Positions 8,176-15,466 of a stretch of 64,000 nt of DNA are shown one piece after another. The position numbers and the translations under genes are program-made. Every line of letters begins with the position of its first letter. The first letter of the stretch is position 1. Below the pieces are notes generated by a model. That model saw nothing but the letters and a program-made list of their open reading frames with translations. It was not told where the DNA came from and ran no database searches. This DNA is from Micromonospora trifolii (GTDB taxonomy: Bacteria; Actinomycetota; Actinomycetes; Mycobacteriales; Micromonosporaceae), in the NCBI RefSeq assembly GCF_022229005.1, contig NZ_JAKKFD010000027.1, forward strand, positions 62,001 to 126,000, given 5' to 3'.

Positions 8176-8949
8176 GTGATGACGCTGCGGAACCTTATCT
8201 ACTCCGTGTACGAGCGCCGGCTCACGGCGAAGCTCGCGGGTAAGCCGGTGCCCCGGCATGTCGGGGTGATGTGCGACGGCAACCGCCGATGGGCGAGGGA
8301 GATGGGCTTCGTCGACCCGAATGACGGGCACCGGGTCGGCGCGGCGAAGATCAAGCATGTCCTCGGCTGGTGTGACCAGGCCGGCGTCGGGCACGTGACC
8401 CTTTACCTGCTGGCCACCGACAACCTGCGCCGTCCGGCCGCTGAGCTGGACCCGCTCCTCAAGATCATTGAGGATCTGGTGGTGGAGCTCTCCGAGGAAG
8501 GCAACCCCTGGCGGCTGCGCATCGTCGGGGCGCTCGACCTGCTGCCGGCGCAGACCGCTGCGGCGCTCAAGGGCGCCGAGGAGCGCACCCGCGAGCGCAC
8601 CGGCGGCGCGGAGGTCAACATCGCGGTGGGCTACGGCGGTCGCCGGGAGATCACCGACGCGGTCCGTTCGCTGCTGCTGGAGCACGCCGCCACCGGCGGC
8701 ACTATTGAGGAGCTGGCCGAGGTGCTGGACGTCGAGCACATCGCCGAGCACCTCTACACCCGGGGCCAGCCCGATCCGGACCTGGTCATCCGTACCAGCG
8801 GCGAGCAACGGCTGTCCGGTTTCATGCTCTGGCAGTCCGCGCACTCGGAGTTCTACTTCTGCGAGCTCAACTGGCCCGATTTCCGGCACATCGACTTTCT
8901 GCGGGCCCTGCGCTCGTACGCCACCAGACAACGCCGCTACGGCGCCTGA
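8176..8949 (+). CDS. cis-prenyltransferase, (2Z,6E)-farnesyl diphosphate synthase-like
   Basis: A Z-type isoprenyl diphosphate synthase of 257 residues that condenses isopentenyl diphosphate onto allylic diphosphates. The signature HVGVMCDGNRRWA (catalytic Asp in CDGNRRW) lies near residue 34, and RTSGEQRLSGFMLWQSAHSE near residue 208 contains the substrate-binding and metal-site residues. From memory the sequence is closer to M. tuberculosis Rv1086 (short-chain Z,E-FPP synthase) than to long-chain UppS (Rv2361c). The start is GTG 8176 or ATG 8179; a TACGCT hexamer just upstream suggests a leaderless message. The product would feed decaprenyl phosphate synthesis for cell-wall assembly. Confidence 0.9.
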   Translation: MMTLRNLIYSVYERRLTAKLAGKPVPRHVGVMCDGNRRWAREMGFVDPNDGHRVGAAKIKHVLGWCDQAGVGHVTLYLLATDNLRRPAAELDPLLKIIEDLVVELSEEGNPWRLRIVGALDLLPAQTAAALKGAEERTRERTGGAEVNIAVGYGGRREITDAVRSLLLEHAATGGTIEELAEVLDVEHIAEHLYTRGQPDPDLVIRTSGEQRLSGFMLWQSAHSEFYFCELNWPDFRHIDFLRALRSYATRQRRYGA

Positions 8950-8952
8950 CCC

Positions 8953-8977
8953 GGCGGCGACGCTGTCGGTCGCCGCT
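8953..8977. terminator. convergent hairpin
   Basis: Nine base pairs: GCGGCGAC with GTCGCCGC plus a terminal G-U, loop of 7 nt. It lies between the prenyltransferase and convergent otsB. Confidence 0.5.
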
Positions 8978-8990
8978 CGGGCAGGTCAGG

Positions 8991-9848
8991 TCAGGGCAGG
9001 TGGGTCAGTGCCTGGGTGAGGAAGTCGCCCAGGGCGGCCGGCGACTCGATGGTCAGGTCGGCGGCGTTGGCCACCTCGTGCCCGGTCTCCGGGTTGGCCA
9101 CCGCCACGCAGACGCCGAGGAAGTCCGGGTCGGCGGCGGCGCGAGCGCGCAGGGCGGCGAAGGCCTTGATGTCGGAGACGTCGTCGCCGAAGTACCAGGC
9201 GCCGGTGGCACCCTTGATCGCCTCGCCGATCACCATGCCCTTGTCCCGGTCGACCGGCGGCTTGAGCTCCAGCACCATCCGCCCGGCCTGCGAGCGCAAC
9301 CCCAGACGGTCGGCCTGCGCCTGCCCCCACTGCTGCACTGTCGCGCCGAGTTGCGGGGCGGTACGCCAGTGCAGCGCGACCGAGAGCCGCTTGTACTCCA
9401 CGAGCGTGCCGGGCGGCAGTTCCGCGCGCGCCAGGTCGGCCAGCTCCGCCATGGTCGGCACCCAGGGCAGCGCGGCCGGTTCGGTGACCGTCTCCCCGCC
9501 GGAGTGGCTGTGCTCCAGCCCGTACAGGCCGTAGAGGTCCACGCCGGCGAGCCCGCCGAGCTGATCCCGAAGGAACTCGACGGGTCGGGCGGAGACGATC
9601 GCGACCCGCTGGACGACCGGGGCGAGCGCCTCGATCGCGGCCAGCGCCTTGGGAGCCGGGCGTACCGCGGTCGGATCGTCGTCGACGGGCGCGAGCGTGC
9701 CGTCGAAGTCGAAGAAGAGCACGGTCCCGGCCGCCCGGCTGGCGGTTATCCGCCAGGCCTGGTCGGCGTTCAACGGGGTTTTCGGCTGCTGATTGCCCAG
9801 ATTCAACGGCGACACGCGCGTCAGCGTACCCCGGCGATCCAGGCTCAT
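8991..9848 (-). CDS. otsB: trehalose-6-phosphate phosphatase
   Basis: Dephosphorylates trehalose-6-phosphate to trehalose, a stress protectant and cell-wall precursor sugar. HAD-superfamily motifs are seen in order: DFDGTLAP with the nucleophile Asp near residue 47, the lysine motif LKPPVDRDKG near residue 203, and the acidic metal site YFGDDVSDIKAF near 219. The C2-type cap between motifs I and III fits the OtsB family. Start choice is uncertain: ATG 9848 gives 285 residues and GTG 9815 gives 274; neither has a strong ribosome-binding site. No otsA lies nearby. Confidence 0.93.
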   Translation of the reverse strand: MSLDRRGTLTRVSPLNLGNQQPKTPLNADQAWRITASRAAGTVLFFDFDGTLAPVDDDPTAVRPAPKALAAIEALAPVVQRVAIVSARPVEFLRDQLGGLAGVDLYGLYGLEHSHSGGETVTEPAALPWVPTMAELADLARAELPPGTLVEYKRLSVALHWRTAPQLGATVQQWGQAQADRLGLRSQAGRMVLELKPPVDRDKGMVIGEAIKGATGAWYFGDDVSDIKAFAALRARAAADPDFLGVCVAVANPETGHEVANAADLTIESPAALGDFLTQALTHLP

Positions 9849-9882
9849 TCCTGGCCGAGCGGACCCATTGAGCGGTACGCGA

Positions 9883-10236
9883 TCAGCGTTCGGCGGCTCC
9901 TCGTCCGCGCCGGCCGAACGGCACCACTGCCGCCTCCTGGCCGTGGCTCAACAGGTAGCCCTCCACGAACCCGGTGTTGCGATCGCCGGTGTGGTTCTCA
10001 ATCTCGTTGAGCCGGGCCACCAGGAACTCGGTGAGCGCGCTGATTCGGTTGTTCAGACGCTCGTGCAGCTCGGCGACGACGGCCAGGACGACCGCGGTGC
10101 CGGCGGTGATGAGCGCAAAGAGGTTGACGAGCAGCGGCAGCTGCCCGCCGTCGACCGCCAGGGTCACTGTGTTGCCGGTCGCCCACAGTGTCACCGACAC
10201 CGTTGCGACCACGACTGCCAACCACTTCAGGGTCAT
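9883..10236 (-). CDS. small two-helix membrane protein
   Basis: A 117-residue protein of unknown function. Two hydrophobic segments (about 4-24 and 33-55) are followed by an amphipathic, possibly coiled-coil stretch (ELHERLNNRISALTEFLVARL) and a basic tail. The ATG at 10236 has a strong AAGGAGGGG site 8-16 nt upstream, which makes it convincing despite its small size. It lies downstream of the HTH regulator gene on the same strand with a 162-nt gap. Confidence 0.75.
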   Translation of the reverse strand: MTLKWLAVVVATVSVTLWATGNTVTLAVDGGQLPLLVNLFALITAGTAVVLAVVAELHERLNNRISALTEFLVARLNEIENHTGDRNTGFVEGYLLSHGQEAAVVPFGRRGRGAAER

Positions 10237-10398
10237 GGACAGACCCCTCCTTCTGTCCCGCAGGGCTGGGTTCGGCCTTGTCCCGTCCCCCCGCCGATGA
10301 CGAGCCCAAGCAGTACGAATAGGGACGCTAGCGTGCCCGTTCCAGCCCCGGAGGCAAACGAATGAACCTGACCAGGCGTTCTTTCGCTATCTGAGGAA

Positions 10399-10842
10399 CT
10401 AGCCTGCCTGATTGCCCCTTTTTCGGACATCGACCGGCAACGTTGGGCGGTATGCGAGGTATCTGATGGTTTCGCGGATGTGGAACTTCTCCGCGTCCGA
10501 CACCTGCGGATCGACCAGACGGCGCAGCAGCGCCTCCACGTCGGGGTCCATCGGAGGGGCGGCCTGGCCGGTGCGGGGGCCGGCCGCGGCGCGGTCCCAG
10601 CCGAGTGCGGCGAAGGCGGCGGCCGGGTTCAACCCCAGGCCCTCGCAGAAGGCGACCACCCGCTCGGCCTCCGGGTCGCTGGCCCAGTCGCCCCGGACCC
10701 AGCGGTTGATGGTCTGCCGGGAGACGCCGGTGCGCCGGGACACCTCGGTGCCGCTCCAGGCTCGGGTCGCCCGGGCCTCGTCCAGAGCCCGCCGGACGAA
10801 GGTGGCGAAGGCGATCTTCCGCGCATTGGCCGTCTCGGTCAC
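10399..10842 (-). CDS. helix-turn-helix transcriptional regulator
   Basis: A 147-residue protein with an N-terminal Cro/C1-type helix-turn-helix at about residues 26-48 (GTEVSRRTGVSRQTINRWVRG). The remainder is acidic and helical and may be a dimerisation or sensing region. The GTG at 10842 is chosen because the preceding open frame (to 11028) covers the operator-rich spacer. It is divergent from three small coupled ORFs. Repeated TGTCACG boxes between them are the obvious candidate operators, so autoregulation is likely. Confidence 0.85.
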   Translation of the reverse strand: MTETANARKIAFATFVRRALDEARATRAWSGTEVSRRTGVSRQTINRWVRGDWASDPEAERVVAFCEGLGLNPAAAFAALGWDRAAAGPRTGQAAPPMDPDVEALLRRLVDPQVSDAEKFHIRETIRYLAYRPTLPVDVRKRGNQAG

Positions 10843-11106
10843 TCCGTGACGGTACGGCCAGCCGGCTGCGAGTGCGTGCCCCGGCTCGCCACTGTCACGC
10901 AGACGTGACAATGGGTTCGGATTTCCGGTAAACGAGTCAGTGCCACTGTTGAGGGGTGTCACGCGGGCAGAATAGATGAACGTAGTGGCAAACGTAAGCG
11001 GACGAAAAGCTGATACTGTCACGCCCATGGGACAATCTACGGTGTGTCACGTGCATGAGACGATTGGTGCTCACATGCGTCACGCCCCCGGTGCCAGGGG
11101 GTCGTG
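10843..11106. promoter_or_regulatory. divergent control region with TGTCACG boxes
   Basis: This 264-nt spacer holds an exact inverted pair, TGTCACG at 10893-10899 and CGTGACA at 10904-10910 (4-nt spacer). Three further direct TGTCACG copies are at 10957-10963, 11017-11023 and 11045-11051, plus CGTCACG at 11078-11084. Such clustering is far above expectation for a 7-mer and indicates operator sites for the divergent HTH protein or a global regulator. AGGGGG before 11101 can serve as ribosome-binding site for the plus-strand gene. Confidence 0.65.
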
Positions 11107-11451
11107 GTGACAGAGCTCGCCACCCGCGCCCAGGCCTTCGGGCTGATCGCCGAGGGGGTCGCCGCCGGGCTGACCGCCCCCTGGCGCCTCTACCTGGCCC
11201 GAGGCTGCCGCTACCTGTCGCTGAGCGTCGGTGATCGCGCCGAGTGGAACGCCTGGCGTACCCATCTCGGCTGTCCGGAGCTGAGCGTCCGGGTCTACGA
11301 CGCCGGCGGCGAGATCCGCCGGTCCTCGGTGGCCGAAGTCGTGCTGGACGGCTGCCGGATCAGCGTCGAGCTGGTCGAGGAGGTCAGCACCGACGACCTG
11401 GACCGGCTGCTCGTCGCCGACCCCACCACGATCGAGCCGGAGGAGCGATGA
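11107..11451 (+). CDS. small conserved-type hypothetical protein
   Basis: A 114-115-residue cytoplasmic protein (start GTG 11107 or the adjacent GTG 11104). It has an N-terminal helical part, then a beta-rich region (APWRLYLARGCRYLSLSVG, LSVRVYDAGGE, CRISVELVEEV). Similar small proteins occur, to my recollection, near regulators in actinobacterial mobile or silenced elements, but no function is known. Its stop overlaps the start of the 12-codon ORF as ATGA. Expression is probably governed by the TGTCACG boxes upstream. Confidence 0.7.
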   Translation: MTELATRAQAFGLIAEGVAAGLTAPWRLYLARGCRYLSLSVGDRAEWNAWRTHLGCPELSVRVYDAGGEIRRSSVAEVVLDGCRISVELVEEVSTDDLDRLLVADPTTIEPEER

Positions 11452-11486
11452 CCTGGCGTCCCGGCTGGGCCGGAGCTTTCCGATGA
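11448..11486 (+). CDS. 12-codon mini-ORF bridging two genes
   Basis: ATG at 11448 starts MTWRPGWAGAFR and ends at 11486. It overlaps the preceding stop (ATGA) and the following start (ATGA), with GGAGGAG 3-9 nt upstream in the previous gene. It may be a real micro-peptide or only a device that passes ribosomes between the flanking genes. Confidence 0.4.
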   Translation: MTWRPGWAGAFR

Positions 11487-11818
11487 GCCCGTTTCTCGCG
11501 GTGTTCCTGGTCCTGGTGCTCGGTGCCACCAGTTACGCGGCCGGCCGGCTGCACGGGCAGCTCAGCTACCGCATCGGCTACCGCTTCGGTTACCGGCAGG
11601 GTTACTTCGACGGTGACCGGGGCGCCTGGAACCGGCGTCGTCGGGACGCCCAGGCGGCGATCGCCTCGGCCCTGTCGGTCTCGCCCGCGGGGGTGGTCCG
11701 CTCCGCCGGTGCTGTCGAACGCCCCGGCACCACGTACACCGGCTCGTCGTTCAGTGCGCCGGCCGCCCCGATCACCGGGCGGCACCCGACCGGCACGCTC
11801 GTCCGACGTAGCGGTTGA
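11483..11818 (+). CDS. small membrane-anchored hypothetical protein
   Basis: A 111-residue protein with one N-terminal hydrophobic segment (residues 3-20), then a Tyr/Gly-rich repeat (YRIGYRFGYRQGYFDGDRGAW, in which YRxGYR units recur), a basic linker and a low-complexity tail. The ATG at 11483 overlaps the mini-ORF stop. No known family was recognised. It is the last gene of the small-ORF operon, followed by a hairpin. Confidence 0.65.
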   Translation: MSPFLAVFLVLVLGATSYAAGRLHGQLSYRIGYRFGYRQGYFDGDRGAWNRRRRDAQAAIASALSVSPAGVVRSAGAVERPGTTYTGSSFSAPAAPITGRHPTGTLVRRSG

Positions 11819-11822
11819 GGTC

Positions 11823-11847
11823 GGTCGGCGGGACTGCCCCGCCGACC
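11823..11847 (+). terminator. hairpin terminator
   Basis: GGTCGGCGGG pairs perfectly with CCCGCCGACC around a 5-nt loop, 4 nt after the stop of the small membrane protein. The following stretch to 12230 contains no gene or other structure that I can support. Confidence 0.6.
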
Positions 11848-12230
11848 GGCGCCACGAACGCGGTGCGTCGTCCGCGGCGGACACGCACCGTCGGGGCCAC
11901 GTCAGACCGGTGACGGTGGCCCCACCGGCCGGGATGCGCGCAGGGGGCATGCATCCCGGCCGGTTCCGCCGCGCCCGCCAGCGGTCCCACTGCTGGTGAA
12001 AGCGGCGACGGAGACCTGTTCACGAGCGCGTCCTGGGAGATCCACGTTCGGCCTCTAGCCGGAAAGGTCCGGCGGGGCTAGCGTCTAGGCATGGCACGGG
12101 GTTCTCCCGAGCCAGCCGGTCCGCCCGGATCTGCGACCTCGCGCATGGGGTTCCGCATCCGACCCCGTGTCCCCGGGCACCGGAGGAGGCGGAACACGGG
12201 TGGCGGGTGCCCATCCGTCGGAGCAGGCCT

Positions 12231-13646
12231 GTGACGACTCGCCGTACCACCGCCGGTGCCGACCAGACCCCGGCCGCGACTGCCACGCCCCGCCGAGCCA
12301 CCAGGAGCCGCCGTTCGGCGGCCGCCGCGCCGGCCGGCCCCAAGGAGCCACGACCAGCCGGCCAGGCCTTTGTCCTGGACACGTCGGTGCTTCTCTCCGA
12401 TCCGGCGGCGTTCCACCGGTTCGCGGAGCACGAGGTGGTGCTACCACTGGTGGTCATCACCGAGCTGGAAGGCAAGCGGCACCATCCGGAGCTGGGCTGG
12501 TTCGCCCGGCAGTCGCTGCGGATGCTCGACGACCTGAGGGTTCGGCACGGCCGACTCGACCGCCCGGTGCCCGCCAACGACGTCGGCGGCACCCTGCGGG
12601 TGGAGCTCAACCACACCGACGACGGCGTCCTGCCGCCCGGCTTCCGCACCGAGAGCAACGACGCCCGGATCCTCTCCGTCGCGCTCAACCTCGCCGCCGA
12701 GGGGCGGGAGGTGACCCTGGTCAGCAAGGACATGCCGCTGCGGGTGAAGGCGGCGTCGGTGGGCCTGCACGCCGACGAGTACCGCCACGGCCAGGCCGGC
12801 GACCCGACCTGGACCGGCATGTCGGAGATGGAGCTGAGCGAGGAGCAGATCGGCCAGCTGTACGCCGGCGAGACACTCGACCTCGACGAGGCGGCCGGGC
12901 TGTCCTGCCACACCGGCCTGGTGCTGCACTCGGGGCGTGGATCGGCGCTGGGCCGGGTGCTGCCGGACAAGTCGGTGCGTCTGGTCCGGGGCGACCGGGA
13001 GGCGTTCGGGTTGCACGGCCGCTCGGCCGAGCAGCGGATCGCCCTCGACCTGCTGCTGGACGAGTCGATCGGGATCGTCTCGCTGGGTGGCCGGGCCGGC
13101 ACCGGCAAGTCGGCGCTGGCGCTCTGCGCCGGGCTGGAGGCGGTGATGGAGCGCCGCCGGCACAAGAAGGTGATCGTGTTCCGCCCGCTGTACGCCGTCG
13201 GTGGTCAGGAGTTGGGCTACCTGCCGGGCTCGGAGTCGGAGAAGATGTCGCCGTGGGCCCAGGCGGTCTTCGACACGCTCGGCGCTGTGGTGCACGAGAA
13301 CGTGCTGGAGGAGGTCACCTCGCGGGGCATCCTGGAGGTGCTGCCGCTGACCCACATCCGCGGGCGCAGCCTGCACGACGCCTACGTGATCGTGGACGAG
13401 GCCCAGTCGCTGGAGCGCGGGGTGTTGTTGACAGTGCTGTCCCGGATCGGGCAGGGCTCCCGGGTGGTGCTCACCCACGACGTGGCCCAGCGGGACAATC
13501 TGCGGGTCGGCCGGCACGACGGGGTGACGGCTGTCATCGAAGCGCTCAAGGGCCATCCGCTCTTCGCGCACGTCACCCTCAGCCGTTCGGAGCGGTCGCC
13601 GATCGCCGCTATGGTCACGGACCTCCTGGAGGACATCCCGATCTGA
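12231..13646 (+). CDS. PIN domain-PhoH family ATPase
   Basis: A PhoH2-type fusion. An N-terminal PIN ribonuclease domain (about residues 46-180, starting FVLDTSVLLSDP with the metal-binding Asp) is joined to a PhoH ATPase (about 260-470) with Walker A GGRAGTGKS near 286-294 and Walker B VIVDEAQSLE. Mycobacterial PhoH2 is reported to unwind and cleave RNA. The GTG at 12231 has GGAGCAGG 3-10 nt upstream; a GTG at 12207 would add eight residues. The Arg/Ala-rich first 45 residues look disordered. No antitoxin-like small gene is directly upstream, unlike the phoAT-phoH2 arrangement. Confidence 0.93.
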   Translation: MTTRRTTAGADQTPAATATPRRATRSRRSAAAAPAGPKEPRPAGQAFVLDTSVLLSDPAAFHRFAEHEVVLPLVVITELEGKRHHPELGWFARQSLRMLDDLRVRHGRLDRPVPANDVGGTLRVELNHTDDGVLPPGFRTESNDARILSVALNLAAEGREVTLVSKDMPLRVKAASVGLHADEYRHGQAGDPTWTGMSEMELSEEQIGQLYAGETLDLDEAAGLSCHTGLVLHSGRGSALGRVLPDKSVRLVRGDREAFGLHGRSAEQRIALDLLLDESIGIVSLGGRAGTGKSALALCAGLEAVMERRRHKKVIVFRPLYAVGGQELGYLPGSESEKMSPWAQAVFDTLGAVVHENVLEEVTSRGILEVLPLTHIRGRSLHDAYVIVDEAQSLERGVLLTVLSRIGQGSRVVLTHDVAQRDNLRVGRHDGVTAVIEALKGHPLFAHVTLSRSERSPIAAMVTDLLEDIPI

Positions 13647-13923
13647 CGGGGCTTATGGGGGCTTTTGTCCGCATTTTTGGAGTGGCGCAGATCACAAATG
13701 GCCTGGTTGGTTTCCCATCAGCCTCACTGTGCGCAATCGTGTCCCACGAGCGTCCATGCACCACCGGAATCGTTGGTGATCGTTCGTCCCGAGACGGACG
13801 ACATCGGCGAGGGTCGGTGCGTCGGCGCGACCGGCAACCGGTCGGGGCGCTCGCGGCACGGCTGATGGCCCACCTGTGGTCTGCGCCGCGCCGCGTCCTT
13901 GCTCCCGACGAAGGGACCACTTC
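13647..13923 (+). promoter_or_regulatory. leader/promoter region of lysozyme-like gene
   Basis: This 277-nt spacer has no gene. It contains AGATCACAAATGG near 13688-13700, of the kind found before actinobacterial cell-wall hydrolase genes, and possible stem-loops: TCGTCC/GGACGA near 13787 and CGACCGG-caa-CCGGTCG at 13828-13844. The ribosome-binding AAGGGA is at 13911-13916. I checked for the conserved core of the cyclic-di-AMP (ydaO) riboswitch known upstream of some such genes and did not find it. Confidence 0.35.
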
Positions 13924-14601
13924 GTGAGTCGGCTGTGGAGCCGGTTGGGCGCCCGTACGGCTGCTGTAGCACTGCTCTCCGTGGGTGTTGCCGGTGGCTT
14001 CTACCTGGGCGAAGACCGAGAAACCCAGCAACAGGGTCTGACCGAGCAGGTCAGTCTCGAGGTCGACCGGGCCGACCTCGCGTACCAGCGCGAGCGGCAG
14101 GCCGCCCACCAGGTGCAGTTCTCCAAGCAGCGGGCCGCCGAGTACCAGGCCAAGCTGCGGGCGAAGGAGGCCGCCAAGGAAGCCGCCGAGCGGGCCCGCC
14201 GGGCCGAGGCCGCCGCGGCGTCCCGTAAGCGCGAGCGCGCCGCCGCCAACGCGCCCGCCAAGCCGTACGACGGGCCGATCCCGGCGTCCTGCGCCGAGTA
14301 CAGCGGCAACCGCAAGGTCGGCTGTGCCCTCATGATCGACAAGGGCTTCGGCATCGCCGAGTTCCCCTGCCTGGAGAAGCTCTGGACCAAGGAGAGCGGC
14401 TGGAACCACAAGGCCGCCAACTCCTCGTCCGGTGCGTACGGCATCCCGCAGTCCCTGCCGGGCAGCAAGATGGGCTCCGTCGCGTCCGACTGGCGCACCA
14501 ACCCGGCCACCCAGATCATCTGGGGGCTGGGCTACATCAAGGGCAGGTACAAGTCGCCCTGTGGCGCCTGGACCTACTTCCAGAACAACGGGCACTACTG
14601 A
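13924..14601 (+). CDS. secreted lytic transglycosylase-like protein
   Basis: A 225-residue exported protein predicted to act on peptidoglycan. The N-terminus has a basic start and one hydrophobic helix (about 9-27; signal or anchor). A long charged coiled-coil follows (about 40-105, rich in Ala/Glu/Arg/Lys). The C-terminal lysozyme-like domain (about 120-225) contains the likely catalytic glutamate in WTKESGWNHKAAN and SSSGAYGIPQSLPGSKM. Actinobacterial relatives carry the same coiled-coil plus lysozyme-fold layout. The GTG at 13924 has AAGGGA 8-13 nt upstream. A strong terminator follows, so the gene is monocistronic. Confidence 0.88.
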   Translation: MSRLWSRLGARTAAVALLSVGVAGGFYLGEDRETQQQGLTEQVSLEVDRADLAYQRERQAAHQVQFSKQRAAEYQAKLRAKEAAKEAAERARRAEAAAASRKRERAAANAPAKPYDGPIPASCAEYSGNRKVGCALMIDKGFGIAEFPCLEKLWTKESGWNHKAANSSSGAYGIPQSLPGSKMGSVASDWRTNPATQIIWGLGYIKGRYKSPCGAWTYFQNNGHY

Positions 14602-14609
14602 CGGCTCTC

Positions 14610-14647
14610 GAAGGCGGGGCGGGTGGGTCTTCACCCGTCCCGCCTTC
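14610..14647 (+). terminator. strong hairpin terminator
   Basis: A 16-bp stem (one G-U) from GAAGGCGGGGCGGGTG to CACCCGTCCCGCCTTC with a 6-nt loop, 8 nt after the lysozyme-like gene. Confidence 0.8.
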
Positions 14648-14706
14648 GCGTACTCCGGACGGGACGTGAGTGGCGGTCGGCCGCTTTTGCTGATAGCAGT
14701 TGTGGA

Positions 14707-15360
14707 GTGACCCTGCACCCGTCAAGCGGCGACCCCTACCGGTTCGGCACCGAGGCGTTCTACGCCGCGCTCGGCCGGGCGTTCGTCGCCATGTGCGCTG
14801 TGGTCCCGTTCCTCTTCCTCATCGAGGCCGTCGACCAGGGGCTCGCGTTCGGCCTGGACGCCACCGCCGGCATCATCCCGCAGCGCATCGACGGGCTGGA
14901 CGGGGTCTTCTTCTCCCCGTTCCTGCACCACGGCTTCGACCACCTCTACAGCAACAGCATCCCGCTGATCCTGCTGGGCACCTTCGTCCTCGCCGCCGGC
15001 GCCCGCCGGTTCCTCTGGTCGACCCTGGTCATCATCCTGGTCAGCGGGCTCGGCGTGTGGTTCACCGGCTCACCCAACTCGGTGGTCGTCGGTGCCAGCG
15101 GCGTCATCTTCGGCTACCTGGGCATCCTGCTCACCCGGGGCATCGTCGAGCGCAGCTGGTGGAACTTCGCGGTCTTCCTCCTGGTCGGTCTGCTCTACGG
15201 CTGGCAGCTGGTCGGCATCCTCCCCACCGACGAGCGGATCTCCTGGCAGGGGCACCTGTTCGGCCTGCTCGGCGGGGTGGTGGCGGCGATCCTGTTCCGT
15301 CGACGGCGACCCGCCGTGGACGGCCCGGACTACTCGGGCTCCACGCTCAGCCTGCCCTGA
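14707..15360 (+). CDS. rhomboid family intramembrane serine protease
   Basis: A 217-residue, six-helix membrane protein that should cleave transmembrane substrates. The catalytic Ser is in GASGVIFG (near residue 130) and the catalytic His in WQGHLFGLLGG (near 182). The helix-2 motif FLHHGFDHLYSNSIPL (near 76) has the oxyanion-side His and Asn. The GTG at 14707 is chosen from homology; the in-frame extension to 14623 runs through the terminator. A weak GTGGA lies immediately upstream. Substrate unknown. Confidence 0.9.
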   Translation: MTLHPSSGDPYRFGTEAFYAALGRAFVAMCAVVPFLFLIEAVDQGLAFGLDATAGIIPQRIDGLDGVFFSPFLHHGFDHLYSNSIPLILLGTFVLAAGARRFLWSTLVIILVSGLGVWFTGSPNSVVVGASGVIFGYLGILLTRGIVERSWWNFAVFLLVGLLYGWQLVGILPTDERISWQGHLFGLLGGVVAAILFRRRRPAVDGPDYSGSTLSLP

Positions 15361-15466
15361 GGCGATTCTCCGGCGCGCCTCTGGGACGTGCTTGCCCGAC
15401 CGTCGCCGCCCGCTTACGGTCGAGATCAGCACGCGTTGATCCGTGAGCGGAAAGCGACGGTACGCC

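Noticed and set aside
12020..13165. 381-codon minus-strand frame opposite the PIN-PhoH gene
   Set aside because: Ser/Arg/Pro-rich shadow without any domain; the plus-strand gene has clear PIN and ATPase motifs.
12231..13646. Toxin-antitoxin module around the PIN-PhoH gene
   Set aside because: The upstream 380 nt contain no small antitoxin-like ORF with a ribosome-binding site, so a TA operon cannot be supported.
13647..13923. Cyclic-di-AMP (ydaO) riboswitch before the lysozyme-like gene
   Set aside because: Such riboswitches precede some actinobacterial cell-wall hydrolase genes, but the conserved core elements could not be found here, only unrelated hairpins.
15443..15466. GTG start for the ferredoxin-NADP reductase
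   Set aside because: The eight added residues are basic and not part of the usual N-terminus, which begins right before the FAD motif.
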